64,000 nucleotides of DNA. Origin: Lichenicola sp964249915. GTDB taxonomy: Bacteria > Pseudomonadota > Alphaproteobacteria > Acetobacterales > Acetobacteraceae. The notes under the pieces are model-generated. The model did no database searches. It saw only the letters and a list, made by a program, of their open reading frames with translations, and was not told where the DNA came from. The DNA lies in the NCBI GenBank assembly GCA_964249915.1, contig CAXUEL010000001.1, forward strand, positions 22,839 through 86,838, given 5' to 3'. Both the position numbers and the translations under genes were made by a program. Positions 6,679 to 15,333 of this stretch are shown in pieces (the stretch's first letter is position 1; each line of letters begins with the position of its first letter).

Positions 6679-8423
6679 CACGCAGCCCTCCTGAGCGCAG
6701 CAACCTGGACAACCGGAGCGCCTCTCCAGCGTGGGCCACGCTGCGTCAGGATTGCGCGCTTCCCGCTAGGATACGTAACAATGTGGCTGTGTGACCAGGA
6801 ACTCGGCCCGCAGTTGTAGCCCATGTCCAGGTTTCCGCTGACCCCGGCGGTGTAGATGCCGTCCGTGATGCCTGCGGAGTGCGTGTGCGCGGTGTTCGCC
6901 CGCACGCCGAGTTGCCGGAAGGACCGCGGCGAACCCCTGGAACCGTTGGGGCCGCGGTGTCCATGCAACCCGCATTGGATGCCACCGCCCTGTTCGGCGC
7001 AGACCACCCACGAGTCATCTTCGCGCAGGAACCGGACCGCCTTAGCCACGTCGGACAGCTTATCCCGTACGGCGGCTTCGAACACGAAGAGGTCCTGCCC
7101 GGCCTCGATGCTCTGGAACATCCTGTAGTTCCAGTAGTGCCAGAACCTCGCGTTCGGCGCGTCCCGGTGGCCATCGGCCTCGGCCAGCCACCTGCGGAAA
7201 GCCTGGTCGTGATTGGATTCCACGACGACTGTCTGGCACCAGTCGCGGTGGATCCTATCCAGCTTGGCCGCGCACCCTGCGAGGTCGGCCTCTACCCTGT
7301 CCAGGCCCCGTGCGTGCATTACCGCGTTGAAGTATGGGTCCTGCCTGTTGTGATGGTTGCGCGCGGTGAAGTCCGCTAAATCATGCACATGCTGCTCGCG
7401 CGGGCGGAGGGACTCCAGGATGGAGCCGGGACCGCCGAAGCATGCGTCAGCGACGATGGGGTCTGCCTTCTCTTCGTGGAAGTCCCCCCATGTCACCGCC
7501 TCGACACGAGACCTTGTGACACCGGTCGGCGAGTAGTGGAACTCCAGGTCGTGGAAGCATCCGCTGTCGTCGGCGAGCAACTGCCGGACAAACCAAGCGC
7601 CATCGGCATCGACTTCGACGACCAGGGCACCGAACACGTGATGAAAGCTGGCCTTCTGTCCGGCTTTCCTCTCGACGTAATTTCGCTGGGTGACGGTTCC
7701 CGTCGTGTACAGGAAGCGAGCCGCTTCATGCTTCATCGTCGCCATGCTCTTCATGGCGACCTTCGCATGCGGCACTATCGCCGACGCCGACCGCGTGTAG
7801 CTGTCGAGACCGGAAAGCGGATCGGTCGCGGTAGGCAAGATATCCAGCTCTCCGCACCACACCAGGCCATGCGCTAGCTCCAGACTCTCATCGCACACGT
7901 ATTCGAGGATTTCCGGATCATACCAGAGGTCTTCGTCCTGCTTGGTCGCCTTCGAGGCCCATGCCGACTTGTTATAAGAGAACCGCGACACGAGGATTTC
8001 CGCGTCGTGTGCGGCGGCGTAGGTGCGCAGGCTTGCGAGGAAGCCAGAATGCACGTGGGTGTTGTTCTGCGCGCTTGTCAGCACGAACCTTCGACGGTCG
8101 CGGCTGACAGGTTTCGGGGCCGGGCTGGGGATGCGGCCACCAGCGACCGGGCGCTCCTCGGTGTCATCGTTCGCGGGTACGGCATCCGGAGCGCTGCGTG
8201 TCTCCAGCAGCAGCCTAAGCGCCGCGACCTGAGCGACCAAGTCCTCGACGGTGGGTGCCGCACCGACTCGCGTAGCGGCCACCTTTCGACGGCGGTGGAT
8301 TGTTGCGGGTGAGACCCCTTCGAGCTGCGCTTCCGCGCGGAGCGTCATGGGGCGGTGCGCGACCTCGGCAGATGCCGGGACAACGGGCGCACGCGTGGCG
8401 ACGTTGGTTCGCATGTGTTTCAT
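6678..8423 (-). CDS. T5 A1-like metallophosphoesterase with N-terminal HTH
   Basis: 581 residues; start MKHMRT chosen for GAGG 7 nt upstream. Residues about 25-50 look like an HTH (LEGVSPATIHRRRK). The rest matches the phage T5 A1 type of calcineurin-like phosphoesterase: DILPTATDPLSG, VVVESNHDQAF (GNHD-like, about 402), HGHRGPNGSRGSPRSF (about 486), ANTAHTHSAGI (about 511) and SSWSHSHIVTYPSGKRA. T5 A1 is linked to host DNA degradation and DNA transfer. Here it is expressed with HTH and guanylate kinase genes. The family match is from memory of its C-terminal signature. Confidence 0.75.
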   Translation of the reverse strand: MKHMRTNVATRAPVVPASAEVAHRPMTLRAEAQLEGVSPATIHRRRKVAATRVGAAPTVEDLVAQVAALRLLLETRSAPDAVPANDDTEERPVAGGRIPSPAPKPVSRDRRRFVLTSAQNNTHVHSGFLASLRTYAAAHDAEILVSRFSYNKSAWASKATKQDEDLWYDPEILEYVCDESLELAHGLVWCGELDILPTATDPLSGLDSYTRSASAIVPHAKVAMKSMATMKHEAARFLYTTGTVTQRNYVERKAGQKASFHHVFGALVVEVDADGAWFVRQLLADDSGCFHDLEFHYSPTGVTRSRVEAVTWGDFHEEKADPIVADACFGGPGSILESLRPREQHVHDLADFTARNHHNRQDPYFNAVMHARGLDRVEADLAGCAAKLDRIHRDWCQTVVVESNHDQAFRRWLAEADGHRDAPNARFWHYWNYRMFQSIEAGQDLFVFEAAVRDKLSDVAKAVRFLREDDSWVVCAEQGGGIQCGLHGHRGPNGSRGSPRSFRQLGVRANTAHTHSAGITDGIYTAGVSGNLDMGYNCGPSSWSHSHIVTYPSGKRAILTQRGPRWRGAPVVQVAALRRAA

Positions 8424-8578
8424 GGTGCGACCTCGTCCGGGTGGTTTGCAGGAACGCAGCGGGAAGTCCGCGTCCTCAAAGTCAGCTTGACGAAGCGGCA
8501 CGCACAAAAGCAAGAAGGCTGCAAGCAAAGGATGCTGTTATTCGTGTTATGTCCACAGCCTTTGCGGAATGTAAACTT

Positions 8579-8944
8579 TTAGCGGTGACCGAAGCGGTTG
8601 TCCTTGAGAAACACCACGTCTGCTCCGACTTCTGCCAACTTCGTGCGGAGGTCGCTGAGCGTGTCGGACAGCAGGCGCATCTGCTCGTCTCGGCTCTTCG
8701 TCCGCTCCTCAAACTCCATTTCGAGATGCGAAAGCCGCTTTTCGTGATCGGCGAGTTGGGAGTAAGCACCCGCTGCATACCAGATGCCTACGACGAGTTG
8801 AGCCAGGACTGCGATAATCACCGCTACGCCAATCGACTTGTCGATTTGCCATCCGCTCGGCGCACGGACTATCACGCTCTGTACAGATGCGGACGGAGCT
8901 ACAATTGTCGGAGGCGGTGCTCCGGAAGTCGTGGATTCGGACAT
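8579..8944 (-). CDS. Single-TM coiled-coil protein, XhlA-like
   Basis: 121 residues starting MSESTTSG; AGGAAG lies about 12 nt upstream. One membrane helix (about residues 38-60, VAVIIAVLAQLVVGIWYAAG) is followed by a heptad-patterned helix (HEKRLSHLEMEFEERTKS, then RLLSDTLSDLRTKLAEV). This layout resembles phage XhlA/holin-accessory membrane proteins. The downstream 155 bp before the A1-like gene is AT-rich but no clear promoter was found. Confidence 0.6.
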   Translation of the reverse strand: MSESTTSGAPPPTIVAPSASVQSVIVRAPSGWQIDKSIGVAVIIAVLAQLVVGIWYAAGAYSQLADHEKRLSHLEMEFEERTKSRDEQMRLLSDTLSDLRTKLAEVGADVVFLKDNRFGHR

Positions 8945-8990
8945 GCGCGTAGACTTCCTGTTCGCGCACATCGGCGCCGTAATTATGTAG

Positions 8991-9302
8991 TCAGCTAGGC
9001 GTGCCGATGCCGGTGCCGCTGTTGTCCGGTGTCGACCAGTGCCAGACTTCCGCGCCGATGCTTTCGCCGTCGGACGCGGCCCAGGTGCAATGGTCGCGGT
9101 TCGCGCCCAACACGTTTCCGATCCAGGTCAGGACCGCGCAGAACACGGTCGCCGCCCTTGACCCGGCGGCGCGCGCCCTGTCGGCTCGGCGGCTCACGGT
9201 CTCTCTTGGGAGGCCGCCGAGCAAAATGTTGAACACAAGGTCAGCAGTCAGCAGCGCGTTGATGGCTAGCTGCCGGACGACGGCGCACGGACCGCAGGTC
9301 AC
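8991..9302 (-). CDS. Small phage protein of alphaproteobacterial prophages
   Basis: 103 residues starting GTG after GGAGG: MTCGPCAVVRQLAIN and onward. An amphipathic N-terminal region is followed by RADRARAAGSRAATVFCAVL and a C-terminus with DHCTWA and EVWHWS. I believe similar small proteins sit beside tail fibre genes in other alphaproteobacterial phages, but their role is unknown. The start overlaps the previous stop (GTGA at 9299-9302). Confidence 0.65.
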   Translation of the reverse strand: MTCGPCAVVRQLAINALLTADLVFNILLGGLPRETVSRRADRARAAGSRAATVFCAVLTWIGNVLGANRDHCTWAASDGESIGAEVWHWSTPDNSGTGIGTPS

Positions 9303-9835
9303 GATGCACCTCCGGATACCGTCGCGGCCGGGGCCGCCGCAGCGGTTGAGGCGGGCGCAGCCGTGGTGGTCGCCGTGGCAGCCGCGGGCGCTTGGTTTGC
9401 GAGGATTTCCGCCGCCCGGGCCGCCGTCAACAGCCCAGCCGCCGACATCGCGTCTACGCCGCCAATAGTGCTCGGGTCGCCCAGGTCCACATAAGTGGCC
9501 CCGCTGATTTTCAGGAGCCAGACCAGCACCGCCGCATTGCTCTGGGCGGCCGTGGCAATGGCATTCTGCTCGGCTGTCGTCAGCAGAGCCATGAACTGCA
9601 AGCTTGTCAGCTTCGGCGACGCCGGGGCGACCACCGGCGGTGCCGAGAACACGGTGCCGCTGAAAGACCAACCCGCGACCGGCTGCGGCGACAGCGAAGT
9701 GACGTCATACCAGGTCAACGAAGCCGGATAGAGGGACTCGATGCTGAGGCTGGTCGCCAACGTCTCGACAACAGTACCGGAAACGACGTGCGCGTAGGTC
9801 CGGACGGCCGCAGCCGAGCTCAGAGTGCTGCTCAT
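9299..9835 (-). CDS. Tail fibre assembly-like protein
   Basis: 178 residues. The N-terminal half (RTYAHVVSGTVVETL, then WYDVTSLSPQPVAGWSFSGT) matches the pattern of short tail-fibre-associated proteins, with an aromatic W/G-P-x-x-GW motif near residues 42-57. The C-terminus is a low-complexity Ala/Thr tail. It directly follows two fibre genes, consistent with a fibre chaperone or tip protein. Confidence 0.6.
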   Translation of the reverse strand: MSSTLSSAAAVRTYAHVVSGTVVETLATSLSIESLYPASLTWYDVTSLSPQPVAGWSFSGTVFSAPPVVAPASPKLTSLQFMALLTTAEQNAIATAAQSNAAVLVWLLKISGATYVDLGDPSTIGGVDAMSAAGLLTAARAAEILANQAPAAATATTTAAPASTAAAAPAATVSGGAS

Positions 9836-9841
9836 GTTCGA

Positions 9842-11170
9842 CTATCCTTCCACGACGACGAGGCCGGGCGCGCCGTATCCGCCGCCGTGACCGCTGTAGT
9901 ACGCGCCGCCGCCTCCGGACCCGGCCGCCTGGCCGTACTCAAGCAGACCGTCGACGGTCGAGCCGCGCGCACCTCCGCCCCAGAAAGAGGCTCCGCCGAC
10001 ACCGCCGTACGCATTCGCGGCTGGCGAGCCGTCGGACCCGCAGCCGCCGCACAGCAGAAGCGATGTCAGACCCTGCGCGCAGGTGCCCGCGCCGCCCAGG
10101 CCGCCCGATGCCCCATTCTGGCCGCCCTGACCAGGTGAGCCGCCGCTGGCCGCGAGGTAGCTGCCGAAGCTCGACGTCGAGCCGTAGCCGCCATCGGCGC
10201 CCGCATCGCTGCCCATGAGTCCGGCGCCACCAACCACATAGGGTACGACCTGACCGGCGGTGAGCGTGATGTAGCTGATTGCCGTCCCGCCTGCCCCGCC
10301 GCCACCGCCCGCTTGCGTCGACGTGCTGCCGCCGCCGCCGCCACCGCTGCCCGTTACTGTAACCCGGTAAGTGCCGGTCCAGGGCGCGGTCCAGCTTTTG
10401 ACACCCGCTTGGTCGTCTGTGACGAGGAACTGGCTCTGCCCCGGCCGAATAGCTGCGATGTCCTTGGCTTCCTTGGCCTGAAGGGCCGCCAGCCCGGCGG
10501 TCAGCGCGCTGAGGGCGGCGTTGATGGCGGGGAGCTTGGCACCGACGAACGGTGCGCCCGGGTAGACCGAGATGTCGCCGACGGCGACAGAGCTCTCCCC
10601 GTAGTTTACGGTGATGACGTAGAGACCAGACCATCCGGCATCAACCGCCGGGGTGGCTTGGGTGCCCGTTGGGGCCGCGACACCGGCGCGGAGCTGGAGC
10701 TGGCACGACTGGTAGCGCCGTGTGAGCTGAGCGCCGCCCGCGCCACCCGGTCCGGAGAACGGCTGGGCCGGGTTCGCGGAGTTGTAGTAGGGCACCACAG
10801 CGCTAGCGCCGTCCGCTTCCAAGAAAGCCGCCTCCAGCAAGTAGGAAATCGACTGGCCAGCCGTGGTCGGCGCGGTCAGCGGGAACGTGGTGCTCTCTGT
10901 GTTGACGCCAATCTTGACGACCGGGTCCGCGTCCGCCGCTAGCGAGCTGAAGGCGTTCTGGTCGACAACGGTTGTCTGAAAGATGGAGCCCGGCCCCACG
11001 ACGATGCCAAGCGAGCCAACCGCTGGCGTCGCGGCCAGTCCGTCGACTACCGGTCCCGATCCGACGACGGCCTGCGCCAGGTAGCCGTCCGCGACCATCG
11101 CCGCTCTCTGAAGAAAGAGCACGTCAGCAGACGCCGGAATCTGGCCGGGGTAGATGATGGCGCGATCCAT
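9842..11170 (-). CDS. Glycine-rich tail fibre / receptor-binding protein
   Basis: 442 residues; start MDRAIIYPGQIPASAD chosen for AGGAG 6 nt upstream. The N-terminal 240 residues look like a fibre shaft attachment module. After WTAPWTGTYRVTVTGSGGGG (about 260-280) the protein is dominated by glycine-rich sequence with polyproline-II-type Gly runs, as in glycine-rich adhesin tips of phage fibres. The C-terminus GAPGLVVVEG is typical of this class. It is probably the host receptor adhesin. Confidence 0.75.
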   Translation of the reverse strand: MDRAIIYPGQIPASADVLFLQRAAMVADGYLAQAVVGSGPVVDGLAATPAVGSLGIVVGPGSIFQTTVVDQNAFSSLAADADPVVKIGVNTESTTFPLTAPTTAGQSISYLLEAAFLEADGASAVVPYYNSANPAQPFSGPGGAGGAQLTRRYQSCQLQLRAGVAAPTGTQATPAVDAGWSGLYVITVNYGESSVAVGDISVYPGAPFVGAKLPAINAALSALTAGLAALQAKEAKDIAAIRPGQSQFLVTDDQAGVKSWTAPWTGTYRVTVTGSGGGGGGSTSTQAGGGGGAGGTAISYITLTAGQVVPYVVGGAGLMGSDAGADGGYGSTSSFGSYLAASGGSPGQGGQNGASGGLGGAGTCAQGLTSLLLCGGCGSDGSPAANAYGGVGGASFWGGGARGSTVDGLLEYGQAAGSGGGGAYYSGHGGGYGAPGLVVVEG

Positions 11171-11276
11171 GCGGCGCTCCTGGCGTGTAGGCATGCGGCG
11201 TCACCCCGGCGCCTGAGCGTCGAGGTGGCCGATGTCGGATGGGTGTTTTCGGGACCGTCAGAAGACGGCGGGCGGC

Positions 11277-12227
11277 TTAGCTTTCGACGAGGCTTTCGAC
11301 GCGTGCGGTCACAGGACCCTGGCCACCGGTCATCGGGAAGAAGTCGGCAGGGGCCGCGACATCGACGAAGAAGCCCCAACTTGCGGAAGTCGGCAGGTAG
11401 CCCCACTGGTTGTAGTTCGCATAAGCCAGAGGAACGAAGTCCACGCCGTTGCGGCTGAACGAGAAGGTCGCGCCAACACCGGACCTATCCACGAGCCGAA
11501 GCCAGATGCGGGCGCTGCCGTTCAGGGACACGATTGCGATCGGGTTTCTGTAGCCGCTGGGGTTTGCGCCACCCGAGAAATTGTTCACGACCTGACTGAG
11601 AGCACCAGAGGGCCGGAAGGCGCTTGGCGTGGCGTTCCCGATGCCGCTGGTGTCGCTGCCCACGGCGGCCACGTAGAGGTTCCCGTTGACGGGGTCATGC
11701 AGGCCGATGCCGACTTTGAGTCCAGGTGCGTCGGGCAAATCATGCTCGATGAGCGCCGTCAGTGTCCTTACGCCGGAGCTGCCGTACGCCGGTACCGGCT
11801 TGCCCTGATATGCGATGGCGGGCGTGGACGAGGAGTTCACGGTCTGGCCGCTGCACACGAACGCCGTGCCATCGTCAGTCCAAGTCGGCGATCCACCGAA
11901 ACCGATGACATCGGTGAACAGCGAGAACGCGGGCCTTGTCAGCGTCGGCGAGCTGCTGGTCGCCACGGTCACGTTGCCGCTGCTGTCCGGCAGGACGCCG
12001 TTCACTGACTTGACGGTTCCCCCGCCCGCAGCGGTAGCCGCCGCCAGGGCAGCCGCTGCCTCGGTTTCCGCGGCCGTCGCCGCCGTCTCTGCGGTCCCGG
12101 CCTCGGTCGCGGCGGCGGCCGCGGAGGTCCCGGCGGCCAGGGCGTCGTTGTCAACATCCTGGAGGGCGGCATTCAGAGATGCCGCCGGGAGGACGGTGTG
12201 CGCCTGAAAAGCGGGGAAGCCGGTCAT
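11277..12227 (-). CDS. Tail fibre protein
   Basis: 316 residues. A short N-terminal baseplate-binding segment (FPAFQAHTVLPAASLNAAL) is followed by an Ala/Thr/Glu-rich coiled-coil shaft (about 30-70), the fibre motif GGGTVKSVNGVLPDSSGNV (67-85) and a beta-rich C-terminal domain with aromatic residues. This is the usual order of a trimeric fibre. It overlaps the end of the baseplate I gene by 4 bp. The 106-bp gap after it shows no gene. Confidence 0.75.
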   Translation of the reverse strand: MTGFPAFQAHTVLPAASLNAALQDVDNDALAAGTSAAAAATEAGTAETAATAAETEAAAALAAATAAGGGTVKSVNGVLPDSSGNVTVATSSSPTLTRPAFSLFTDVIGFGGSPTWTDDGTAFVCSGQTVNSSSTPAIAYQGKPVPAYGSSGVRTLTALIEHDLPDAPGLKVGIGLHDPVNGNLYVAAVGSDTSGIGNATPSAFRPSGALSQVVNNFSGGANPSGYRNPIAIVSLNGSARIWLRLVDRSGVGATFSFSRNGVDFVPLAYANYNQWGYLPTSASWGFFVDVAAPADFFPMTGGQGPVTARVESLVES

Positions 12228-12952
12228 GTCATCTCGCTTTCGTCCAAGATGAAGCTGTCATCGAGGTCCTGATTTCCGAACGGCGGAACGTTGGTCAGGC
12301 TGACCCAGCAGACCGTCGCGGCCGGACGGGTCGCTTCGATGACGTCGTAGATGTCGTCGTCAGAAACACCGGACACCTGGTCCGGACTCACATACTCGAT
12401 GGCGCCGACATCCCAGCCGCCAATCGAGCCGTCGAAGCCATCGACATTCGGAATGCCGCCCACATGGGGACGGTAAGCGGTGATGAATGTCTGGAACGCC
12501 AGCGATGGGTCACCCCAGGCACCGCCCGCGTCGTAGCCGCAGCCGCCCAGGTCGTAGCCGCCGCAATCGCTGCTGTTGCCTGGCTCGACAATCAGAGGCA
12601 TCTGACCGGTGAGGTCGACCAGCGCCGCGACCATCGCCTGGCGGGTCGCACGGGACCGGAGGATTTCGCGCTTGATTCGGACACGGAAGGCGGCGTCGGT
12701 TTCGCCGTCCAGGCGGTAGACGCGTGTGCCTAGGAAGTCGGCGCAGAGGCCGTCGAGGAAGTCGTCGGTCGCGGTGGCGAGCCGGATTTGCAGGCGTGAG
12801 AACTGGATCCAGGAGGAGAGCTGCGCGTGCGCGTAGCCGAGGCCCGCGAGGATTCCGTCGAGGATGGGCGTGCTGCCGGGCTCGCCCCACCAGCCGCGAG
12901 GGAGAACGCGTCGGATGCGTGCGGACCAGGAGGCGGCGTCGAACCCGAGCAT
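12224..12952 (-). CDS. Baseplate wedge/tail protein I-like (Mu gp48, YmfQ type)
   Basis: 242 residues. The N-terminal helical domain (WSARIRRVLPRGWWGEPG, then SRLQIRLATATDDFLDGLCA and DAAFRVRIKREI) matches the tail protein I/DUF2313 pattern, linking fibres to the wedge ring. The C-terminal half is Gly/Asp-rich (CGGYDLGGCGYDAGG). It lies directly downstream of J and upstream of the fibres, the expected order. Confidence 0.8.
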   Translation of the reverse strand: MLGFDAASWSARIRRVLPRGWWGEPGSTPILDGILAGLGYAHAQLSSWIQFSRLQIRLATATDDFLDGLCADFLGTRVYRLDGETDAAFRVRIKREILRSRATRQAMVAALVDLTGQMPLIVEPGNSSDCGGYDLGGCGYDAGGAWGDPSLAFQTFITAYRPHVGGIPNVDGFDGSIGGWDVGAIEYVSPDQVSGVSDDDIYDVIEATRPAATVCWVSLTNVPPFGNQDLDDSFILDESEMT

Positions 12953-12969
12953 GTTCGACCTCCGCAGTC

Positions 12970-13090
12970 AGTGGCTCAAGTGGGTTAAGTGGGTTACTTC
13001 GGCACTGCTTCGTAAAAGATGCAGGGCTTCTGTCTCTGACACTTTTCACACGGAGTAAGAAACAAACCCACTTAACCCACTTGAGCCACT
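12970..13090. repeat. Inverted-iteron element, copy 1
   Basis: Three tandem 9-mers (AGTGGCTCA, AGTGGGTTA, AGTGGGTTA at 12970-12996) face three inverted 9-mers at 13064-13090. The arms pair at 26 of 27 positions around a 67-bp core holding AAAGATGCA and TCTGACACTTTTC. It fills the 253-bp gap between baseplate genes I and J and interrupts an otherwise tightly packed operon. A sister copy with the same core words lies at 40303-40421. Confidence 0.85.
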
Positions 13091-13205
13091 TGGAGAGGCC
13101 GATATGGCGCCGGACCACATCTCCAGTTAAGAATGAGACTCAACTGGCCGAAGTCGTGTCCGCATACCAGGGTATGTGTAGTGTTGTGTGGGTGTGGTCA
13201 GACGC

Positions 13206-14339
13206 TCAGCTCACCGACACCGACCGCGCTTTGACGACCACGCCTGCCCCGGCCTGCACGTCGGCAGCGCGGCCGTTCAGGGTCACCCCGGTCACGTTCG
13301 AAATCGTCGCCGAGGCCGCATAAGCGAGCGCAGACACCCTTGTCAGCGACAGGGTTCCACCCACGGACAGCGTGTCGACATAGGCCGCGATGGCGGCTTC
13401 GATTGGTGCCACCAACCCGGCCTTCGTCCCGCTGGAGATGACCAGGGTGAGAGCAACGTCGACGTATAGGATGCTAGGCGACTGAACCGAGAACGTCGAA
13501 CACAGCGGCCTGACGGCATCGACAGCCGCATACACGGACGCCTTCAGAGCAGCGGATGGCGCTCCGGAGCCGTCGTCCACCACGACCACAAAGTGGCCCG
13601 GCCTGCTGGTGCCGTCCTCCGCCACGTTCTCCTCAATCTGCCAGGTCAACCCCGCCTGCACACCCGCGACAGCAGCGGCAATGGCGAGGCCGGTGGCCTT
13701 GTCCAGCGAACCGATATACTCGACGAACCGGACCTTGACGGCGGCATCCGTCTCGCCCGGCTCGCCACCCTCGGTGGGGGCTCCGTTCGAGACGACATCG
13801 ATGCCAGCGACGGCGGTTCCGAAAAGCGAAATGGCGCCTTCAACGACGTTGCCGCCTGCCCCCGCGACGGTCGCGGTAATTGGCACTGTCACCGATGCCA
13901 CGCCCGATTGCAGCACGTAGCCGCCTGCGGTCCCAAGGGTCGCCGAGTAGGCGGCGTTCGTCGCGTCGGCGCCGATGGCGTACGTCTCGGAAGCGTCCGC
14001 TGTCCGCACGGTGGTGCCGACCAGGACCGTCGCAGAGCCGAGCGCGACATATCGGCTCAAGGTCACGGCGCCGGTGGCGTAGGTAGCTGGCAGTCGGGGC
14101 GGGCAGCCATAGTCGGCGATGAAGCTGTCAACATCGCTACCGGTGCTCGTGCTCAGGCGGCTGGCACTGAGGACGCGGTAGACGTTGGACTGCTGGACGC
14201 TCCACTGAGCTGCGGATGCCTGGAGCAACGCGCGGCCTGGCGAACCCACGGTGAGGTCGAGAAGCACGGTGGCCGCCGACTGTGCCGCCGCGATCATGCC
14301 GCCCAGAATCCCCTGCAGCGTCGGCAACGAGAGCTGCAT
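13206..14339 (-). CDS. Baseplate J-family protein
   Basis: 377 residues. N-terminus LPTLQGILGGMIAAAQSAA, then DLTVGSPGRALLQASAAQW and SDVDSFIADYGCPPRLPATYATGAVTLSR, the standard start of baseplate J proteins; GFG-type linkers and the C-terminal repeat IEAAIAAYVDTLSVGGTL also fit. It forms the wedge ring of the contractile tail with W and I. The ribosome site is weak. Immediately downstream is the inverted-iteron element. Confidence 0.9.
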   Translation of the reverse strand: MQLSLPTLQGILGGMIAAAQSAATVLLDLTVGSPGRALLQASAAQWSVQQSNVYRVLSASRLSTSTGSDVDSFIADYGCPPRLPATYATGAVTLSRYVALGSATVLVGTTVRTADASETYAIGADATNAAYSATLGTAGGYVLQSGVASVTVPITATVAGAGGNVVEGAISLFGTAVAGIDVVSNGAPTEGGEPGETDAAVKVRFVEYIGSLDKATGLAIAAAVAGVQAGLTWQIEENVAEDGTSRPGHFVVVVDDGSGAPSAALKASVYAAVDAVRPLCSTFSVQSPSILYVDVALTLVISSGTKAGLVAPIEAAIAAYVDTLSVGGTLSLTRVSALAYAASATISNVTGVTLNGRAADVQAGAGVVVKARSVSVS

Positions 14340-14351
14340 GGGGATGCATCC

Positions 14352-14705
14352 TTATGTGCTGACGAGGACCTTCTGGCTCGCGCCCGTTTGGTCGACGTAA
14401 ACGATTGTCGCGGACACCGTGCCCAGGCCGTCCTGCGCGACGGTTACCGACGTGACGGAGGCGATCGTGGATTCGAGGAGCGCCTGCTCGCTGATGAGCG
14501 CCGAGAGGGCGGCCGTGTTGACTGGTGAACCGACAAATCGGCCGAGGCCCGCCCCGTATCCGGGGTTCCAGGGGTCGTCGCCGGGGTTCGTAAGCAACCG
14601 TCGGATAAGCCGCTGTTCAGTGAGGGCCGCACCGCTGACGAGCGCCAGCCCGGCAGTGCTCGACAGCGCCAGGTCACCGCCCCAGGGGAGCGAAAAGTCG
14701 GCCAT
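14352..14705 (-). CDS. Baseplate W / gp25-like protein
   Basis: 117 residues. LALVSGAALTEQRLIRRLLT and NPGDDPWNPGYGAGL match the GPW/gp25 family, including the conserved tip after which the E-x-x motif follows (SEQALLE). In contractile systems this small protein initiates the baseplate wedge and joins sheath to baseplate. It lies 12 nt upstream of J. Confidence 0.88.
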   Translation of the reverse strand: MADFSLPWGGDLALSSTAGLALVSGAALTEQRLIRRLLTNPGDDPWNPGYGAGLGRFVGSPVNTAALSALISEQALLESTIASVTSVTVAQDGLGTVSATIVYVDQTGASQKVLVST

Positions 14706-14719
14706 TGGTGGGCCTCCGG

Positions 14720-15274
14720 CTATTCGGCGTCCGGCTTCGTGGTCGGCCCGACGCTCTGCTGGTGGTCGTGGCTGTTGTAGTTCCCGCGCAGGCGGTCCAG
14801 CGACCCGTGCTGGTCCGAGACATCCATCGTAGATGTGATGTTGCCGTCAACGAGAAGGTCGCCTTTGATATGCCAGGCGCCTCCGACACCATGGAGGAAA
14901 GCTCCTCCAGGCAGGAACACGCCGAACTCGCCAGGCTGCACCGCTTTGCCGGTCACCGCGCTAGTGGGAGGCACGTCCACCGAGCTGAAAACGCGACCGA
15001 CAACCACCGGATGGTCCGCGTCCCCGTGCGCGTGAACCACCAGCACCTGGTCGCCGACGGATGGCGGCGACACGATGCCGAAGCCACCGCCCGCGGACAC
15101 CGCCGACGCATCGGGGATCCATCCGGACAGGACGCCCTCGGGCTGGATGGTCACCCGGATTGAGTGGGCGGCCGGGTCTACGCTGGCGACCGTGGCGTAG
15201 CGCGGCTGAGCGATGCTCGCGACGACGGCCTCGGTGTCGCGCCGCAGCGCGTTTCGGAGATGTTCGAACGACAT
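14720..15274 (-). CDS. Baseplate spike protein V-like
   Basis: 184 residues. An OB-fold start (RYATVASVDPAAHSIRVTIQ, with SPPSVGDQVLVVHAHGD) is followed by a beta-helical spike region (GAWHIKGDLLVDGNI) and a C-terminal His motif (YNSHDH) of the kind that binds a metal ion at the spike apex in P2 gpV-like proteins. It pierces the outer membrane on contraction. Confidence 0.85.
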   Translation of the reverse strand: MSFEHLRNALRRDTEAVVASIAQPRYATVASVDPAAHSIRVTIQPEGVLSGWIPDASAVSAGGGFGIVSPPSVGDQVLVVHAHGDADHPVVVGRVFSSVDVPPTSAVTGKAVQPGEFGVFLPGGAFLHGVGGAWHIKGDLLVDGNITSTMDVSDQHGSLDRLRGNYNSHDHQQSVGPTTKPDAE

Positions 15275-15333
15275 TTCGGAGGATACCCAAATCTAGCAGC
15301 AAGCGATCCAGATCGGAAGCAAGCCGTGACGCG

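Noticed and set aside
9842..11170. Diversity-generating retroelement target
   Set aside because: The glycine-rich fibre has no adjacent reverse transcriptase, no template repeat and no C-type lectin ending.
12510..13118. Frames reading KWLKWVKW and NPLNPLEPL across 12970-13090 and similar frames at 40303-40421
   Set aside because: They are translations of the 9-bp iterons and do not continue as proteins. The DNA symmetry explains them.
12953..13205. Iteron element as a plain transcription terminator
   Set aside because: The arms are far apart with a conserved core between them, no T-run follows, and essential tail genes lie downstream in the same operon.
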